Below, in pieces: positions 9,717 through 20,394 of a stretch of 64,000 nt of DNA. The notes beneath the pieces are model-generated. The model was not told the origin of the DNA. It did not search any database and saw nothing but the letters and a program-made list of their open reading frames with translations. The position numbers and the translations under genes were made by a program. The stretch is from the NCBI GenBank assembly GCA_022478985.1, contig JAKSZP010015899.1:1-64000 (forward strand), read 5' to 3'. Every line of letters begins with the position of its first letter. Positions within the stretch are counted from its first letter, which is position 1. Origin of the DNA: Massospora cicadina. Lineage: Eukaryota > Entomophthoromycota > Entomophthoromycetes > Entomophthorales > Entomophthoraceae.

Positions 9717-11140
9717 TGTAAGTCCCGGGAAAATGTCCCCTGTGTGTTGATTGGACCCTTTTCCCATTTCTGAGTAAGAAGATACTGAAGAGGGTGGCGG
9801 TACCCTTTGTTACCCAGGGTGAACTTGCCCACGTGGTAGACGAGCAATGGGCAACAGCCCTTTCTCTTCAGATTCCTCCCCCAGTGTCCACACTCACCTC
9901 AGCAGAACTAGTACAATTAATCAGGGAAACTTGTGCCGAGATCGCTAAAATAAAGTTGATCAGTCTGAAATTGAGTGAAAACAAGCTTGATGATTAGATC
10001 CCACATAGTCAAAAAGGGATAAAGACTGATTTATCAGGTGGAAACAAACGGTTTTGATTCAGCCAACACTGCGATCATCAAAATTAATCCCTCCCAAAAT
10101 CGTTGGGGATGATCCCCAACATGAAGGTAGTATCATTGGACACCATTGATGAGGATTTGAAACTCCTTTCTAGCAAATTGAGCGTTGCGGCTGACATAAT
10201 GCTTTTGACCAAACAAATGGCCCAGCAACTGGGCATGGGTGTATTGGGCATCCCAATCCCATTCCAAACCAATTGGGACCGCCCCTATATGGGGTGGCCC
10301 TAGGGGATCCCCGCTGCTCATCGGTCTAAATGCTGTTGCTCCAAATGTCATAAATGCAATCAAGCCTTGGTTTGGGCATTCAAGGTTGAACCAACAGCAA
10401 CTCGGCCCGGCGCCAAATTCTTCGATGTCAGTTCCCAGTGAACTTATCTGCCCCCATTCCAAACAATTCGCTGGTTAGGTCAGAATTGAGGGTCTCAATC
10501 CCAGCTTGCCCCACATTAATTGACCACTATTTAATCAGTTGCATTACACTGAGAAAATAGTTGGTCAATTTTTTCTCTTTTCCTTGAAAAATTTCCTCAA
10601 AAAACTATCAATTCTGATTTCATTAATATCCTTCTGGCTGAATTCAATATGGCTTTTCTCTGGTGGCCCGTCAGCCCTTATACCAGATGGGCTCTACCAG
10701 TATTAATGGTCACTATGGCCCCCACCATCATAAACTGGATTCAGCGAGTTAGATACTTCTGGCAATTTAACCCTGTCATAACAAGCTTTTGCTAACAATA
10801 TACTGGGATCTTGTGGCCTTACATCCACCATCTCCAAACAAGAACCTGCCTCCTTGCCTCCCCAGTTAAATTAACTGATTTACCAGTGACCTTATCAAAA
10901 CCATGCCCGTGGTTTCATCCCCTGCAGCAAGGTCTCCAGGGTCTGAGGCAGCCTCAGTGTGGTTCATTCTCAGGTTGCTATTCACTATTGTATTTCACCA
11001 ATGATTTATCATTTCCCAATGCCTGGCTCCATACAACGTCATACGTGCAGCAATGCCTCTGGCATTCTGGCTTGCTTTTTAAGTGCTTACAAATCCCAAC
11101 TGGCAGGCCAGTCTAAACTTCTTCTGCCGTTTTCATGACA
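9717..11140 (+). mobile_element. LTR-like element E1 (solo LTR or non-autonomous element)
   Basis: A 1424-bp unit starting TGTAAGTCCCGGGAAAATG and ending CTGCCGTTTTCATGACA, flanked by exact 5-bp duplications AGATG (9712-9716 and 11141-11145). TG...CA ends and a 5-bp duplication indicate retroviral-type integration. E2 (30276-31919, minus) is a second copy with matching ends. I see no terminal direct repeat inside the unit. It is therefore either a long solo LTR or a deletion derivative. Confidence 0.8.
9794..9997 (+). pseudogene. Small ORF within E1 (GELAHVVDEQW)
   Basis: An open reading of 67 codons begins MAVPFVTQGELAHVVDEQWA and continues to a TAG at 9995. E2 carries the relative LGDLAHMVDERWVNALAP at about 31770-31830 (minus). 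Many differences between the two copies fall on third codon positions (GAC/GAA, CTG/CTT, GCG/GCC, GTT/GTA, GAT/GAC), so the segment was probably translated. I do not recognise the family. An N-terminal Gag-like piece is one possibility. Confidence 0.5.
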
Positions 11141-11145
11141 AGATG
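11141..11145 (+). repeat. Target-site duplication of E1, right (AGATG)
   Basis: Second AGATG copy. Host D1 gag sequence resumes from here. Confidence 0.8.
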
Positions 11146-11177
11146 CTGTAATTTTTGCAGCTCTACTTTTACCCTTT

Positions 11178-11194
11178 GATATAGGGGATTTGGG
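11178..11194 (+). repeat. 17-bp duplication left of the LINE tip
   Basis: GATATAGGGGATTTGGG; exact second copy at 11221-11237 directly after the A-run. Confidence 0.92.
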
Positions 11195-11220
11195 TTGGGA
11201 CCATCTAGTACTAAAAAAAA
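11195..11220 (+). mobile_element. 26-bp LINE tip insertion (L2-family 3' end only)
   Basis: TTGGGACCATCTAGTACT plus eight A is identical to the 3' terminus of LINE L2 (minus strand, 42400-42428). It is flanked by perfect 17-bp duplications, GATATAGGGGATTTGGG, at 11178-11194 and 11221-11237. The shared GGG at the 5' junction is also present in L2, so three bases of microhomology are possible. This is a LINE insertion truncated to its last bases. Confidence 0.9.
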
Positions 11221-11237
11221 GATATAGGGGATTTGGG
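11221..11237 (+). repeat. 17-bp duplication right of the LINE tip
   Basis: Exact copy of 11178-11194. Confidence 0.92.
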
Positions 11238-13021
11238 CTGTACCATAGCTACCAGTTTTGGAATAGAGATGGCCAAAGGAGCGGGTGAGGGAGATATAAG
11301 TATAATCTTAGAAGGACGATATGATGAAACCATTTGGGAAGACCGCTCTATTAAAAGAGGGGCAAGGCAAAGGGACGACTGCCTTTGCCAACTAGTTTTT
11401 GAGCTGAAGATGAAGAGGAGCACTGCCCCATCACAGCCATAATCCTCTGGCTATCTTCACAGGATGGAGAAGCATTTTGTGGTGGCAACACCATAGGAGC
11501 AGGTTTCCAGAGGGAGATAGCCATAGAAGAAGCTAAAGTGGTTAGAATGGATTCTTGTCTTAGTACTTCTTGAATAGAGTAAATTCATAGATGTCAGCCA
11601 CCGCTAGCAAAACCTACTTGATATCTAATACAATTTGAAAGAGTGTCTGGTAATTACCTGCGATATTGTACTAATAGTGATTCAGGTTTTTAATAAATAA
11701 CATCGGGAAAAACCCTGGTGATTACTGGTGGAGCCCTAAATATTGGGGTAACACTATTACACCCAATTCTTGGCCAAATCACCCTATGGCTAGTAGCAGG
11801 GTAACGCTGAACCTGGAGAAAAAATTGGGGGAGTTTTTTGAGGGTCCTCTCCATCCTCTCGCTAACTTAGTCCAAACATCTACCCTGCAGACACCCCTTT
11901 TATACCCTTGGAGGGGGATACATCTGATGAAAATATTTTCTTGCCCAATGATTGGGTGAAATATTAAGTACTTGCCACACAGATTTATCCTACCCACTAT
12001 TGACTCACCATTAGTCATTCTGTTAAAGAAAGGTAAGTTGCAAGAGCCCCAAAAGGCAAAACCTAATATTCCCTAATATGGCTATTCCTAGCCTAATCAA
12101 AAATTCGTGCCCTAATTCACTTTGATTATTGATAAGTTTAAATACCAATCAGCAATAGCTTAAGAAAGTTCGCTTCTTAACGCCCTTGCCATTACTATTA
12201 AATCTTATAAAAACCTATCATTTATTATTATCAATATATCAATTATTCTATTTTTAAGTAGTAGAATCACACCCTTAAACAATTAATTATCCCATCAGTA
12301 TAGAGCTTAGCATCTCCTGCAAGACATTGTTTAATTTTAGTGTGCAACGCACCAGCGAGCATCAAAAAATGCCATAAAATAAAACAAAGAGCGCTTTACT
12401 TAAGAGATATGCATTGCCAAGGAGGGATGAGATGCTAATCGCCAAGATAGCCATAATGGCATCATCAAATGGTAGCATTTTAGCAAGCAGGAGAGGTTGG
12501 ACTGCAGTGTAAATCCAATCAACAAAAGTGGCAACTAATTCCCTTCAAGTAGACTTAGGCGCATAAATGCCTGTTTTTCCTATACAAGATCTGCGTGGAT
12601 CTAAATTTCTCAATGAGCGCGTTTTTTACCTTTGCAGAAGTTTTAAGGGTGTCCATTTAAAGTACTATCACCTCTTGGGCAGAGCGGCTGAGGCAGGGGA
12701 GGATATGATTTAGTTTTTGGGGATCAGTTGCCCCTTCCATAACATCCTTATTACAAAGAGGAATGAGGCAATGCTACCCTCACCTGGGGTAAATTTGTCT
12801 CAGAAAGGGGGTTTAGAAAATAAATGGAGTAGCATCATGAGAGGCTTGGCTAACGCTCTTTTCAAGGGTATAAAGTTGAGACATTGTACTGTCTAGATGC
12901 TGGGCTAAAGCATTTAGCCAGTGTTCAAAAGCAACGTGGAGGTTGTGAGGGTTATGTCCCCCAACAAGCTCCATTTTTTATAGTGATTTTGCGGTGTACT
13001 ACCCCCTTTAGTAGCACCTCT

Positions 13022-13756
13022 TGTTGGAATTCAGGGTTTTATGGTTGACTTACTGGTGCTATTCTCACCTGAATTTCAACAATAATTTTTCAGGAGAAAT
13101 GATACTCTCAACTGCAAGAAAAAACTTTATAGGGATTGTTATACCACTAATTAAAAATAAAACTATTTTAATATATACTAAAAAGTTGAAAAATGAGTTT
13201 TATTAGGTTGCGGTGAGGGGATCAAAAATGATCTCCATATGATCTTGCTGCTTAATATTTAAAAATAGCACAAGTCCAGAAGCAAGATAGGCGTAAATTC
13301 ATAATTATATTTGAGCCTATTAAGAAATATGGGCGGTTGATCTATTGGAGCTCACAAATTTCGCCTTGCTTTAACAGAATGGTCAAAGGAGGATCAAGAG
13401 TAGGTAGACAAGTCCATGAGGTAAAGTTTTGATACATTTGAGCCAATCGCCATGGGGTGAAATAGTTGCACCTTGTGGGACCCCTCCAAGCTTATAAAAG
13501 GGGGTGGTATCCGCTTGGGTGTTTGAAGTAGATTAGAAGTGGGCTGGGAAGGAGCCTCCAATGGATTCCTCTGATTTCAAAGCATGGACAGTCCAATATG
13601 ACTGGCTGAACTCGTGCTATTTGGCTGAGTATAAAAAAAATGTCACCTCTAATTCGTTTGGTTCCAATAGGATTAACCAGGGTCTTTTGGCCAAATTTTC
13701 TATTATTTACCTCTGAACAAGTATTATTAATACATCTGACCTGTAATTGTCTGACA
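13022..13756 (-). repeat. 5' LTR of gypsy D1
   Basis: In plus orientation it starts TGTTGGAATTC and ends GTCTGACA. It is diverged but colinear with the D2 LTRs (36849-37616 and 58178-58949): a TTACTGGTGCT segment near the left end, TATAAAAGGGG at 13493, and the 'GGGTCTTTTGG' and 'CTGACA' blocks on the right. It is about 735 bp. Confidence 0.75.
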
Positions 13757-14275
13757 GTTCCATCATAAGCAGAGTGTGAGGATTGGACAGTGGGCTCTCC
13801 TTCATCTGTTCTGGTTAATCAAAACCTAGGTATTTTGTGTGTCAACTAGTGCTAGGTTAGGGGCAAATACTGGTTCTGGGATAGGTCTTCTGGTAGCAGT
13901 TTTGGGTACCCATAATTAAATCATATTGAAAATTGAACACTGACAGCATTTATAATCATTGGAATTGAAAAGGGGACAGATTCTGAGGGCGCATTAGTAC
14001 ATTAATGACTTATGGTCAGTGCAGACAGTAAAGGGCCACTTAGAACCATGCAAATGGTGGCGCCAATGCTGTAATTCCTCAACAACAGCAAGGAGTTCCT
14101 TATCATAAAAGCATAGTTGAGCTGTGCCAGGTTCATCTTTTTGGAAAAATAAGCAACAAGATGTTCAGCTTAGTCATCCTCTTCCAGCAACAGAGCCGCT
14201 CCAATTGCAAAGTTGTATAGCGTCAGTGGCGACAATAAAGTGGCGACTGGGGTCTGCATGTTCTAGCACCAGGTT
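13757..14275 (-). pseudogene. Gypsy F RNase H
   Basis: Minus-strand RNase H of a chromovirus-like gypsy element related to B. Readable: HFIVATDAIQLCNW, then CFYDKELLAVVEELQHWRHH and TVCTDHKSLMY. These hold the Asp, Glu and Asp of the RNase H active site; B2 has NYAIYNKELSAVVEAL at the same place. D1 is inserted just downstream of this domain, and the rest of F pol is not in the window. Confidence 0.8.
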
Positions 14276-15060
14276 GGACAAAAGTATGGACTTAACGGTG
14301 TGGAAAGTGGCATTGCATTCTATGGTCCAACTGGAAATCTTCTTCTAAGATGCAGTATATAGAGAGGTGACACTTCTGAGAGAAGGAGGTGAACTTCTTG
14401 AGGAAATTATATGTCCCAAGGAAGCTGCGTAACTCTATGAGAGATTAAGGAGTAGTATAATAATGGAAGGCTGCTTCCTTATCTGGGGCAATCATGTGGC
14501 CGTGGGAGAAGATAATACTTTGAAAACTTAATCTTGGGCTATAAGAACTCGCACTTTCTAGCATTGATAGTAAGGTTTGCCTGTGCAATTCGCTCCATGA
14601 CAGATAAAAGGTGTCAAGCGTGAGATTCTGCGTCTGGGGAGAAGACTATGATGTCGTCAATGTATGCTATCGTGCAGTTTCCTATGGTCTCCCAAGACAG
14701 CATCTGTAAACCTTTAAAAACAGGATATGGCGTTCTTCAAACCAAACGGCATGACCCTGAAATGTTAGTTGTCTTTCCAAGTAGGAAAAGTGGTCAACCA
14801 CTCCTAACCTTCTTTGTTAAAGATCTGGTTAAAGAAGTTTAGGCATTCCAGATTTTGAACACCCTAGCCTTCTCCAAGTAGCGGGCAATTTGCAGTAAGA
14901 GCAGCTGATGAGGGTCAGTTATTTTCACATTGTTCAGATTGCCATAATAAACACAGGGACGGATGGAGCCATTAGAGTTCTCTATAAACAGTAGGGGGCA
15001 CATCGGCGAAGCTTTTTGAGGATTTGACCCTTGGAGACCATATCATCAACCCAGACGTCC
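14276..15060 (-). pseudogene. Gypsy F reverse transcriptase
   Basis: The catalytic box is intact: AYIDDIIVFSPDAESHA at about 14640-14690, then ERIAQANLTINARKCEFL (the RT 'KCEF' motif). The upstream MPFGLKNA at about 14730 marks the conserved 'PFGL-x-NAP' region. Stops and frame changes separate the blocks. Similar spacing to B2 RT supports a common family group. Confidence 0.82.
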
Positions 15061-15289
15061 AAGGCGGCCTATTACATCAGAGACAAGGAAAAATAGGAGA
15101 GGATATTGTGACGAGGTCAACGTTCAACTTGAATTCAAAGTCAAACTTGGTGTGCTTAGGGAGTGGCCGGGCCTTAGAGGACTTAAACATGTATGAAAAT
15201 ACTCATATGCATTCAGTCAGGATAAATACTGGGGACAGGGTGATAGTCAGTTGAATAGAGTCTAATCCTACCTTAGGAGTGAGCTTCAT

Positions 15290-15830
15290 CTTCTTAAGAG
15301 CGCCCTTGCGCTCCCACCCAAAGAAGGGATATTAACCGTGAGTTCTCTAGGGAACTTCACATGCATGGTAAAGTCCTCGAGGTTGGTGAAAATGTCAAAC
15401 CGTCGCCACAAGCCAACACCCAGAATAACTTGGTACAGGAGGTGTATATCCGAGGAGAAGCTCTCTACAAAGTACCCATGCCTGCAACAAAGGAGATAGG
15501 AGATAATACACGGTAGCTTGGAATGATTAGAAACGGCCTACATTTCACAAACTGCTAACACCTAAGGGAAGTCCAGGAACTCCCCCAGCTCTTGAAGGAC
15601 TAAGTTTTCAGGAGCGCCTGTGCTTACCAAAATGAGCGCTTGGAAATCCTTCCCTGCAGAGGATAAGGTAGCCATGAACAATAAGTATGCAGAGTAGGCT
15701 TTATTTTCTTTGGAGACAAGGGAGGATATGGTGGCTCCAAGCCCAGAGGGTGGAGTGTAGATGATAGTATCCACTGAGTATAAAAAGCGTATTTTCACAT
15801 TGTCAGTGTTCTGCCTAAGTAAAGACGGAG
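15290..15830 (-). pseudogene. Gypsy F aspartic protease
   Basis: An open segment at 15562-15798 contains FQALILVSTGAPENLVLQEL. The STGA box is the retropepsin active-site loop, with Ser in place of the catalytic Asp of DTGA. B2 reads TTILVDTGATENL at the equivalent spot (32854-33090). D-to-S needs more than one base change. Confidence 0.7.
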
Positions 15831-17150
15831 TAGGTTAGCTAATGCTCTATGTTCAGAGGGAGGGATATCCTTATTAAAAGAAACTACATTAGTAAAGACA
15901 GTCAAGCTTTTGGAGGGGTCAGCCAAGGCGAGTTCCTCTCAATCATCTTTTATGGGTTTATAACCTGTTTCTAGATAGGGTCCACCAAGAAAGGTGACTC
16001 TGGAGTGATAGGGAAGAGTTGTTTAACTGGGCCAACTGGGACGACAGGTTGGACGTGAGGCATAAAACCAAAACGGCACCAGAGTGTCCATGGCTAGAGT
16101 AGTGAATGCTCTGATTCAAATGGGTTAGACTTACTAAATTCCTTTACTTTTGAAGCAAAAGCGAGGGGTACTCCGTGAAGCGCAGTGGTTCAGGGCCAGT
16201 AGTAAGGAGACTCCCACCTATGGCAAAGGTTTCAGTCTCACCTTCCTGCAAGCTTACTGCTGGAATTAAGAGGTACTGGGAGAAAACAGAGGATGAATAT
16301 TATATGGTCAGGTTGGAGGTGTCCATGACAGCTAGACCTCACTGGATATGTAACAGTTAGATCTGAATCTTGACTGGTGTCGCGTGTACCAAAATAATTG
16401 CCCTGATGGTGCACAACATAGATGGAATTGTCAAGTTATAAGTTATTAAGTTACGTGATACAGTTAGGCTTAGCAGCACTGATGTTGTTGGACAACATGG
16501 AAGCAAAGATGGAGCACGTCCCACATAATGAGGGGGAGGGTTTTCGCATCTTTCAAGGGCAGCACCAGTTATATCTAGGGACTTGTGGAGGATGGCCATT
16601 TTCATTTGTTCAAAAGATTCCAACCATGAAGCCTTCTCTTAGAACAGGCGCAAGTACTGTGCCGTAGTGAGATCTCCTTGGACAAGTGGACAAATGAAAT
16701 ATAGTCCTCAAAGGTGGCAGGGGAAACTCGCTTAGCTTGACAAAGTTTTTCAACGCTGGGAGGGATTCCAGGAGGGATTTACAGATTCACCAGCGGAGAG
16801 TAGCCTTTGTTGACTCCCTCTGAAAATTTATGGAGTAGCAGTTGGAAGATGAGAACATCAGCTAAGTTCTTGACTTGGGACTTATCGTGGGCCCTAAGAT
16901 TGGAAAACGTAGTGAAGATCTCCTTTTTATAAAATTGAATTGTGTAAGTGGGGGAAGGTTAAGCTGGTAGTGGCAGGTAGTGCACATCGTATGAGCTTCT
17001 TGAGTGAGAGGAGCCGCGCAACACCCTCAGAACACCCTTTGTAGAATGTAACAACCAAGTCCAGGAGGGATATAACAGTACCAGACCTGTGAACCACTTC
17101 AAAAGGAGACAACTTTGAGATGGTTGGGCTAACTCTATTCACCCAACAGG
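15831..17150 (-). pseudogene. Gypsy F gag remnant
   Basis: Minus-strand region upstream of the protease, without long open frames. The longest open piece (16357-16623) is not recognisable on its own. Called gag by position relative to PR; the boundary with the 5' leader or LTR is not visible. Confidence 0.45.
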
Positions 17151-17999
17151 AAAAAAACTCACAATAAAACCTAGGTTTTTCTCAGATAATTTAATAGGAA
17201 CTGAACGCAGGAGGTCACGGGAGGGAAAGCACCAAGCAAAAGGTGCCAGAACAAGGCAAAATAGCCAAGCAAACGGAAGCAACGCCCTAGGTTATCTCAG
17301 GTTTCTTTTCCAAAATAAATTTGTTAAGTAAAACGCACATAAAACTGATGACTACCATCAGGGACAATAATCTCTGAGATTTGGGGTAGGTAACATAGGA
17401 CTTGTGGCTGAACGTGGCGAAATAAGATGCAGCGGAGTCAGTGGAATGAGCCACAGAGTGAGGGTGGTTTTGCGCCAAAGGCGAGGGTTATACCACAACA
17501 GAAAATGGATTCAGGCGTTGTGAAGGTTTCATCCAATGTTTTCTTAATATGAATAAAAAGAAAATTATGGGAAAACATCAGCAAATATTCTCTAAACTTT
17601 ATTAAAACTTAACTGTATATCTTAAAAAACAAAGCCTTACTCAGATTGGGCATTAGATTTATAGAGGAGATTTGTAGTGGTTTCAAAACAATTAAAAATA
17701 TCCGATTTGAGCTGTAAAATTTTCGTCTTTTGTGAAATCAAAATTTTAAATATTTGGACAAATCCTGTAACTTCATATCAGCTGACTTTCTGGATTTTTG
17801 AGTCAATTTTAACCGGATTTTCTGCCTCTAGAATGCCGTCTCTATCAGTCCTGACTGGAAAATCCAGAACCCGTTTGCAGTCAATGACCTTAGAAAGGTC
17901 ATTATTCATTATCAAGGGTTCTGGCCTTTACTCCAAGGACTTTTTGTGCTTAGCTTTGGTGGGGCATTCTATGCCTGAAAGATGTCACTAACTGTGGCA
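17151..17999. other. AT-rich non-coding interval, possible F LTR
   Basis: About 850 bp with no supported coding sequence lies between F gag and G pol. Position suggests the F 5' leader and LTR, but I could not find a TG...CA boundary, a duplication or a second copy in the window. An open frame at 17677-17991 (+) has no recognisable motif. Confidence 0.35.
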
Positions 18000-18720
18000 A
18001 CACCTAGATAATGCATAAGGTGGAGAATTAAATCATCTTCTCAATCGTGACTACTTTATCTGGCAATAGTGATATTCTCTCATTGGTAGCTCAATATCTT
18101 AGGAGTTCCATATCTGTTTAGAAGAAGTATTTGGCCATATTTAGCTTCAGCGAAATGTAGCGGGGGCGTTCAAACAATTTCTTTATTTGATCAAGGTGTT
18201 GGTCAAGTTGTGGGAGAACACAGTCACGTCATCCAGGTAATCTAACACACATGTAAGGTCCCCTACCAGGACATCCATCTCCCTTTGAAATGTAGCTGGG
18301 GCGTTGCATAGCCCTTGGGTATTTTGGTAATTTGAACAACCTCACACTTGCTATGAGTGCACGTTTCTCCTTACCCTCTATCACAAGCTCAATTTTACAA
18401 TAGCCACCGGCAAGATCTATTGTAGAGAAAAATTGGACACCCATTAAATGTTACAATGAATCATCTATTCACGACAACAGGTAACTGTCCTTTTGCATAA
18501 GAGCATCAAACTGGCGGTAGTCCATTACTACCCAATGCATTTCCGTTTTTCTATATAAACTGCAAGGGTGAGGCCCAGGAACTTTGTGAGGGCTTCAATA
18601 ATTCAGCGTCCAGGAGTTGCTTTATTCCTTTGCCACCTGAGTTTCTTTTACTTTAGATTTCCTGTAGAGCTGAGCATAAATTGGAGCAGAGTCTCCCATA
18701 AAAACTCTATGATTTACCCC
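18000..18720 (-). pseudogene. Gypsy G reverse transcriptase fragment
   Basis: The open segment 18229-18444 reads VQFFSTIDLAGGYCKIELV, the RT palm with its first catalytic Asp (STIDLAGGY). It is followed by KEKRALIASVRLFKLP and a degraded PRAMQRP region. The remaining pol is lost toward 18000, where F sequence begins. The element group is like A, C and D, judged from its protease. Confidence 0.75.
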
Positions 18721-19379
18721 TTACATCCTTCAAAAAAATCATAGGCTATTGAAATTATGTCATCATTCTCTTCGATCAGCGCATCTGCTTGCCACTGCTG
18801 CTTGGTGAAGAGGGTGTCGTCTATGTTTACTTCAACATGGCTGATAGTAATGTCCTCGTTGATCCCTAAATTATGCATATTCCTTGACAGGGAATGGATT
18901 CAACTAGATTAGCTGATAGGGTCCAACTATATGCCACATTCTAATTCCAAGATATCTGCATGATTAATCAATCAAACTGCCACCAATGCAGTCAAGGGCC
19001 CCTGATATGCAGAATCTAAAAACTCGGAAAGGTAAGGGGCTTTCAAATGGATGGATAAGGGTCTCCCCTAATTTCTATCAAAGTGGTCTGGTGTATCATA
19101 ACTTAGATTCCAGTGTCCACCAGTATTTGCAATTTGGGGGTATAATCACACAGTTATTGGAGTTTATTATCATCCCCTCCTGAGCGTCAGCACTGGGAGG
19201 AGGCAGTTTAATTTTTGGTCCAATAACTTGGTACCATAGCCACTTAATAAACATCAGATGTTTCAATAAACAACACCAAGATTTAGTTTTCTTTTTCTAT
19301 TTAGGAGCGTCTTTAACCACTAAATGAATGCGTTATCCATAGGATAGAGAAAACCAAATTATTAAAACTTATTTTATCA
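18721..19379 (-). pseudogene. Gypsy G, degraded stretch between protease and RT
   Basis: No open frame of note. In A, C and D the equivalent interval holds a dUTPase-like domain; I could not read one here. Reported so that the interval is not taken as host sequence. Confidence 0.4.
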
Positions 19380-19690
19380 TTAAATTATTTAAGGAATTGG
19401 GTGCCAATGAGCAGGCTATACGTGTCATTCTCTATTACAATCGCTGGGGCCGTCACAACAAGTGATCTAAAATGGAGGGGCAGAGCGGAGAAAGACCTAG
19501 GGACTGAGTCTGCTGAGGCCTCGCAGTTCCATAATCCATGGTGTGGTTCTGGTCAGCGCAATTGTAATCTCCCTCGCTAGTTAAGAGAAACTGATACAAT
19601 TGGTGATCCAGAATTATCTATGACTAAAATTTTCACCTTATTGACAGTTACTTTAACTCAGGTAGCCCCATTTGAAAATGTGGAAGTGAG
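19380..19690 (-). pseudogene. Gypsy G aspartic protease remnant
   Basis: Minus-strand reading gives VKILVIDNSGSPIVSVS (active-site loop, D-x-S-G) and VTAPAIVIENDTYSLLIGTQF, which parallels LSAPAVALASSTYDLLIGTQF in D1. Stops lie between the blocks. Confidence 0.7.
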
Positions 19691-20394
19691 ATATAGAATT
19701 CCATGGCTGAAGTGTTCAGGAGTAACAAAATAAAAGGGATTTATTTTTATTTGGAGTTATTGGATCTGCAACATCAATCTTTTCAGGAGAAAGTAGGTCA
19801 CAAATATAAGTATGGAAAAGACAGTAGATGGGGCCTGAGGCTCAGGGTTTTCAGCATAGGTTGCCTCGCTCCCTAAGCTGACTTCACTTTTCCCACCTCT
19901 TCAGCATTTTCTTCCAACAGGAGTACACCAGATATTCAAAGAAACCAAAAAATAAACGCAACTTCAGATTGATGGTTAGATTATTGGGGATTTCCTACAG
20001 CATGAATGTGGGGCTGGTTTCCCTTGTTAGGGGTTTGCTGCGCTTCTGACTTAGGTAACTCCATGATGGTTTCCTTAATATTAGGATTAGACTGAAATAG
20101 CTTCTTTTCATTCAGGAGATGTATCAAAAGATTCTCACTATATTGGGATGCAGAGAGGATGACGGCGGTTGTATTGAAGTTAAATCAATCACAGGATGTG
20201 CGGGCTTGTTCTTCATGATAGAACCTCTCAGTAAACTCGTCATTAATTTCAACATGCTCAGGGAAGATCTGCATGAAAGACTGTTTACAGTTAGACAGGG
20301 ATAGGTTACTGACAAACTCTTTGCAGAGGGCATTCTTTAGCTTCGCCCTGGTTGTAAACTCCCTGAAGTAGGGTATTGTGATTTCCTGAGCTTT
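19691..20394 (-). pseudogene. Gypsy G gag, C-terminal portion
   Basis: Open from 20400 to 20185 (minus), including EITIPYFREFTTRAKLKNA and FPEHVEINDEFTERFYHEEQ, a charged helical region. It is cut at 20395 by the B2 3' LTR. The 5' side of G gag should lie to the right of the B2/B3 complex but I could not identify it. Confidence 0.55.

Larger units (their letters stand above)
11146..13021 (-). pseudogene. Gypsy D1 gag 5' portion and leader
   Basis: Heavily decayed minus-strand gag with no open segment above about 80 codons, up to the 5' LTR. It contains the LINE-tip insertion at 11195-11220. Near 13000-13021 a tract GGTGCTACTAAAGGGGG (minus) sits just inside the LTR end, resembling the primer-binding-like site of A and C. 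Gag identity is by position. Confidence 0.55.
7786..13756 (-). mobile_element. Gypsy D1, 5' half (LTR, gag, protease, dUTPase-like, RT)
   Basis: Minus-strand Ty3/gypsy copy related to D2. From right to left it has a 5' LTR (13022-13756), gag (about 9208-13000, split by E1), protease (8935-9207), a dUTPase-like piece (about 8560-8640) and RT (7786-8450). It stops inside RT where B1 inserted; the rest of pol is off the window beyond B1 and A1. D1 itself lies in gypsy F, whose RNase H resumes at 13757. Stops and frameshifts throughout. Confidence 0.85.

Noticed and set aside
11191..11220. Simple local duplication or assembly artefact instead of a LINE tip
   Set aside because: The inserted 26 bp equals the L2 terminus at 42400-42428 exactly, including the A-run, and an independent event exists at 55793.
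17677..17991. 104-codon plus-strand frame in the gap between F and G
   Set aside because: No recognisable motif, AT-rich, no second copy in the window; likely chance.
20124..20333. Possible tRNA or structured RNA
   Set aside because: No cloverleaf could be drawn; the region reads as G gag.
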